Positions 6,852 through 8,304 of a stretch of 8,304 nt of DNA are shown one piece after another (within the stretch, counting starts at the first letter, position 1; the number at the start of each line of letters is the position of its first letter). Location: NCBI GenBank assembly GCA_023261915.1, contig JALRFT010000152.1, positions 1-8,304 on the forward strand, given 5' to 3'. The notes under the pieces are model-generated. The model did no database searches and was not told where the DNA came from. It worked only from the letters and a program-made list of their open reading frames with translations. A program made the position numbers and the translations under genes. The stretch is from Acidimicrobiales bacterium (lineage in GTDB: Bacteria > Actinomycetota > Acidimicrobiia > Acidimicrobiales > Acidimicrobilacustridaceae).

Positions 6852-6857
6852 TAGGCT
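6852..6857 (+). promoter_or_regulatory. -10-like box upstream of the nuclease gene
   Basis: TAGGCT is identical to the box before the 2-oxoglutarate dehydrogenase gene. Here no start codon follows at 6-7 bases, and the nearest supported start is ATG 6989. If it is active, the transcript carries a leader of about 125 bases. It faces away from the HAD promoter, with 40 bases between the two boxes. Confidence 0.4.
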
Positions 6858-6862
6858 GACGA

Positions 6863-6949
6863 CACCCCGACCAACGGGTGCGACCTCACAGTCGCCGGTC
6901 AGAACTCGACCTCCCGGAGCATGTCCGGTGTGGGTGCGAGATCTGCACC
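6863..6949 (+). other. Putative structured 5' leader of the nuclease gene
   Basis: Three short hairpins can be drawn one after another: CACCC/GGGTG (6863-6867 with 6876-6880), CCGGA/TCCGG (6914-6918 with 6924-6928) and GGTGC/GCACC (6933-6937 with 6945-6949). Each has only a 5-base stem. In GC-rich DNA such stems arise often by chance, so this is a weak structural suggestion. It matches no riboswitch that I recognise. Confidence 0.2.
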
Positions 6950-6988
6950 TGGTGATTCCGGTCGACCCCCTGAACCCCCCGGATCCCC

Positions 6989-8304
6989 ATGCGCATCTCC
7001 CACGTCGTCGTCGACGGCTCCAACATCGCCACCGAAGCGCGATCGCTTCCCAGCCTCGCCCAACTCGATGAGGCAGTGAAGGCATTCCTCGCCGAGAACG
7101 AGGTCGAGAGCCTCACCGTCATCGTCGATGCGACCTTCGGTCACCGCATCGATGAGTCCGAACGAGCCGAGTTCGACCAGGCCATCGCCAGCGCTGAGCT
7201 CGTCACGCCACCTGCTGGCGCCATTGGCCGAGGTGACGCCTTCGTTCTCCAGGTCGCCAATCGGGTGAACGCCGTCATCCTCTCCAACGACTCTTTCCAA
7301 GAATTCCACGGCGAGTATCCGTGGCTCTTCGATGAGGGACGCCTCATGGGTGGAAAGCCGGTCCCCGGAGTGGGCTGGGTGTTCCTCCGCCGCACCCCCG
7401 TCCGCGGCCCCGCCAGTCGGCGGTCCACACGAGACGCCAAGCGCAAACAGGACGACTCGAGTCCTTCCGCCAAGAGCGCCCCCTCACGGACGGCTCGGGG
7501 CAGCCGGACCAAAACCAAGGCGGCTGCCCCCACGGCGAGTAGCGAAAAGGACGCCGAGGCCCGCGGGTCGAAGCGGCGGAAGCGCCGGGGCTCTGCTGGG
7601 TCCCTCAGCATGATCAACGACTTCCTCCCCTTCGTGGAATTCGCTGGAAACCACCCGGTCGGATCCGAAGTCGAGGGCACCGTCGCCGAGTACAGCTCCC
7701 ATGGTGCCTACGTCACCGTCGGCGAGGCCCGTTGCTACGCACCACTCCACGCTCTCGGCGACCCGCCACCTCAGCGTGCCCGCGATGTCTGCGCTCTCGG
7801 CGACACCCTCCGATTCACTGTCGTGGCGCTCGATCGGGAGCGACGCGGCATCGACGTGGCACTGGTTCCAGGGCAGAAAAATCCGGAGAAACCCGCAAAG
7901 AAAGGCGCTTCTGCGACATCTCGTTCGCGTGGATCAAAGCGTGCATCAACGTCGCCGCCAGAAGCATCCATGCGGACCGCTCGAAGGACGCCGGCTAAAA
8001 AAACTGACTATCCCTCGCCGAAGCAGGCATCCGCGCCTAACTTGTCAGGTGGTGATGGCTTGCAATCCATCACGAACACCAGCGGTACTGCTGCAAAAGA
8101 TGCAGCAGAGCTACTCAACGTTGAGGAGGAGCAGGTGGCAGTAAAGAAAGCAACGAAGAAGGCGACCCGCAAGGCGCCGGCTCGGAAGGCTGCCAAGAAG
8201 GCAACCAAGAAGGCCGTGAAGAAGGCGCCGGCACGCAAGGCCGCCAAGAAGGCAACGAAGAAGGCGACCAAGAAGGCGCCCGCACGCAAGGCTGCCAAGA
8301 AGGC
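6989..8304 (+). CDS. NYN/Zc3h12a-like ribonuclease with S1 domain and lysine-rich tail, 3' partial
   Basis: The frame from ATG 6989 is open for 438 codons and leaves the window without a stop. An in-frame TGA at 6971 makes this ATG the only upstream start; the ribosome binding site is weak. Residues 1-135 look like a Zc3h12a-type NYN (PIN-like) RNase: VVVDGSNIA (D9, N12), VIVDATF (D47), GRGDAFVLQVAN (D83) and ILSNDSFQEF (D101). These match the acidic metal site of that family. Residues 136-205 are a basic low-complexity linker. Residues 223-293 read as an S1-like OB fold (VGSEVEGTVAEYSSHGAYVTV to RRGIDVALV). Residues 294-382 are a second disordered linker with less GC-rich codons. From 383 the tail repeats AKKATKKA and APARK, like bacterial histone-H1-like proteins. 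I infer an RNA-cleaving or RNA-processing protein with two nucleic-acid-binding parts. The substrate is unknown. Confidence 0.82.
   Translation, partial: MRISHVVVDGSNIATEARSLPSLAQLDEAVKAFLAENEVESLTVIVDATFGHRIDESERAEFDQAIASAELVTPPAGAIGRGDAFVLQVANRVNAVILSNDSFQEFHGEYPWLFDEGRLMGGKPVPGVGWVFLRRTPVRGPASRRSTRDAKRKQDDSSPSAKSAPSRTARGSRTKTKAAAPTASSEKDAEARGSKRRKRRGSAGSLSMINDFLPFVEFAGNHPVGSEVEGTVAEYSSHGAYVTVGEARCYAPLHALGDPPPQRARDVCALGDTLRFTVVALDRERRGIDVALVPGQKNPEKPAKKGASATSRSRGSKRASTSPPEASMRTARRTPAKKTDYPSPKQASAPNLSGGDGLQSITNTSGTAAKDAAELLNVEEEQVAVKKATKKATRKAPARKAAKKATKKAVKKAPARKAAKKATKKATKKAPARKAAKK
8124..8129 (+). promoter_or_regulatory. Strong internal Shine-Dalgarno before in-frame GTG 8135
   Basis: AGGAGG is followed by 5 bases and GTG 8135, in the same frame as the large nuclease gene (its codon 383). 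It is the best ribosome binding site in the window and much stronger than that of the gene's own ATG. It could also be chance, since it encodes the Glu-rich run VEEEQ. Confidence 0.45.
8135..8304 (+). CDS. Possible internal product: lysine/alanine-rich histone-H1-like protein, 3' partial
   Basis: Starting at GTG 8135 behind a strong Shine-Dalgarno sequence, the same frame would give a separate protein beginning MAVKKATKKATRKAPARK and continuing as a Lys/Ala/Thr repeat to the window edge. Small basic proteins of this composition are known in actinobacteria and other bacteria as nucleoid-associated, histone-H1-like DNA-binding proteins. The change in codon use before it and the clean MA-VKK start suggest that it may once have been, or may still be, its own gene. 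No stop separates it from the upstream nuclease frame, so the default reading is a C-terminal tail of that protein. Both products could exist. Confidence 0.3.
   Translation, partial: MAVKKATKKATRKAPARKAAKKATKKAVKKAPARKAAKKATKKATKKAPARKAAKK
8174..8304 (+). repeat. 51-base in-frame tandem repeat encoding the APARKAAKKATKKA-type tail
   Basis: Units start at 8174, 8225 and 8276; the third is cut by the window end after 29 bases. Each unit codes for 17 residues, APARKAAKKATKKA followed by (V or T)KK. Units 1 and 2 differ at 8 of 51 bases by my count, yet at only one residue (Val against Thr). A degenerate part-unit (KKATKKATRK) precedes the first copy. The repeat is coding, not a mobile or CRISPR-type element. 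Confidence 0.8.

Noticed and set aside
6108..6875. Shared 11-mer CCCCGACCAAC in the 6106-6145 and 6858-6988 gaps
   Set aside because: It is a short match in GC-rich sequence with different flanks and no consistent position relative to genes.
7701..8144. Plus-strand frame of 147 codons ending at TAA 8142-8144
   Set aside because: It lies out of frame over the S1 domain and linker and has no motif. It matters only as the frame reached after a +1 slip at the A7 run.
8008..8298. Minus-strand frame that looks like a repetitive hydrophobic membrane protein (AFLVAFFVAFLAAL)
   Set aside because: It is the reverse complement of Lys/Ala codons (AAG reads as CTT, GCC as GGC and so on), which gives Phe/Leu/Ala strings. 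The sense tail explains it.
8174..8304. 51-base repeat as a CRISPR array or intergenic satellite
   Set aside because: The units are directly adjacent without spacers, keep the reading frame and vary mainly at silent positions, so they are coding repeats.

Overview
This is a compact, high-GC bacterial window that reads as a chromosome segment of an actinobacterium (Actinomycetota). Three things point there. There is a fused E2-like/E1 2-oxoglutarate dehydrogenase of the Kgd/OdhA type. There is a DUF2505-type protein. Several GTG or ATG starts sit only 6-7 bases after a TANNNT -10 box, the layout of leaderless transcripts. A deep lineage such as Acidimicrobiia would fit, but the window alone does not prove the class.

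Layout from left to right. Positions 3-215 are the C-terminal HRDC domain of a DNA helicase that begins outside the window (UvrD2-like or RecQ-like). It is followed by a DUF2505 protein (278-766, +). Convergent to these is a two-gene minus-strand operon: xth (exodeoxyribonuclease III, 2272-1481), which overlaps a PaaI-type hotdog thioesterase (1488-772) by 8 bases. A 281-base divergent promoter region separates xth from a very large plus-strand gene (2554-6105), the 1183-residue 2-oxoglutarate dehydrogenase E1/E2 fusion of the TCA cycle. A HAD phosphatase-like gene lies convergent to it on the minus strand (6799-6146). A 189-base divergent region then leads into a plus-strand gene (6989 to the window end) that has no stop codon inside the window.

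That last gene is the most unusual item. One open frame encodes an N-terminal NYN/Zc3h12a-like RNase domain with the expected acidic residues, a basic low-complexity linker, a single S1-like RNA-binding domain, a second low-complexity linker of distinctly different codon use, and a lysine/alanine-rich histone-H1-like tail built on a 51-base repeat. A strong Shine-Dalgarno sequence and an in-frame GTG lie directly before the tail, so the tail may also be made as a separate small basic protein. I read the gene as a candidate RNA-processing or RNA/DNA-binding nuclease.

The remaining genes are ordinary housekeeping (DNA repair, TCA cycle, hydrolases). No tRNA, rRNA, CRISPR array, insertion sequence or prophage signal was seen.
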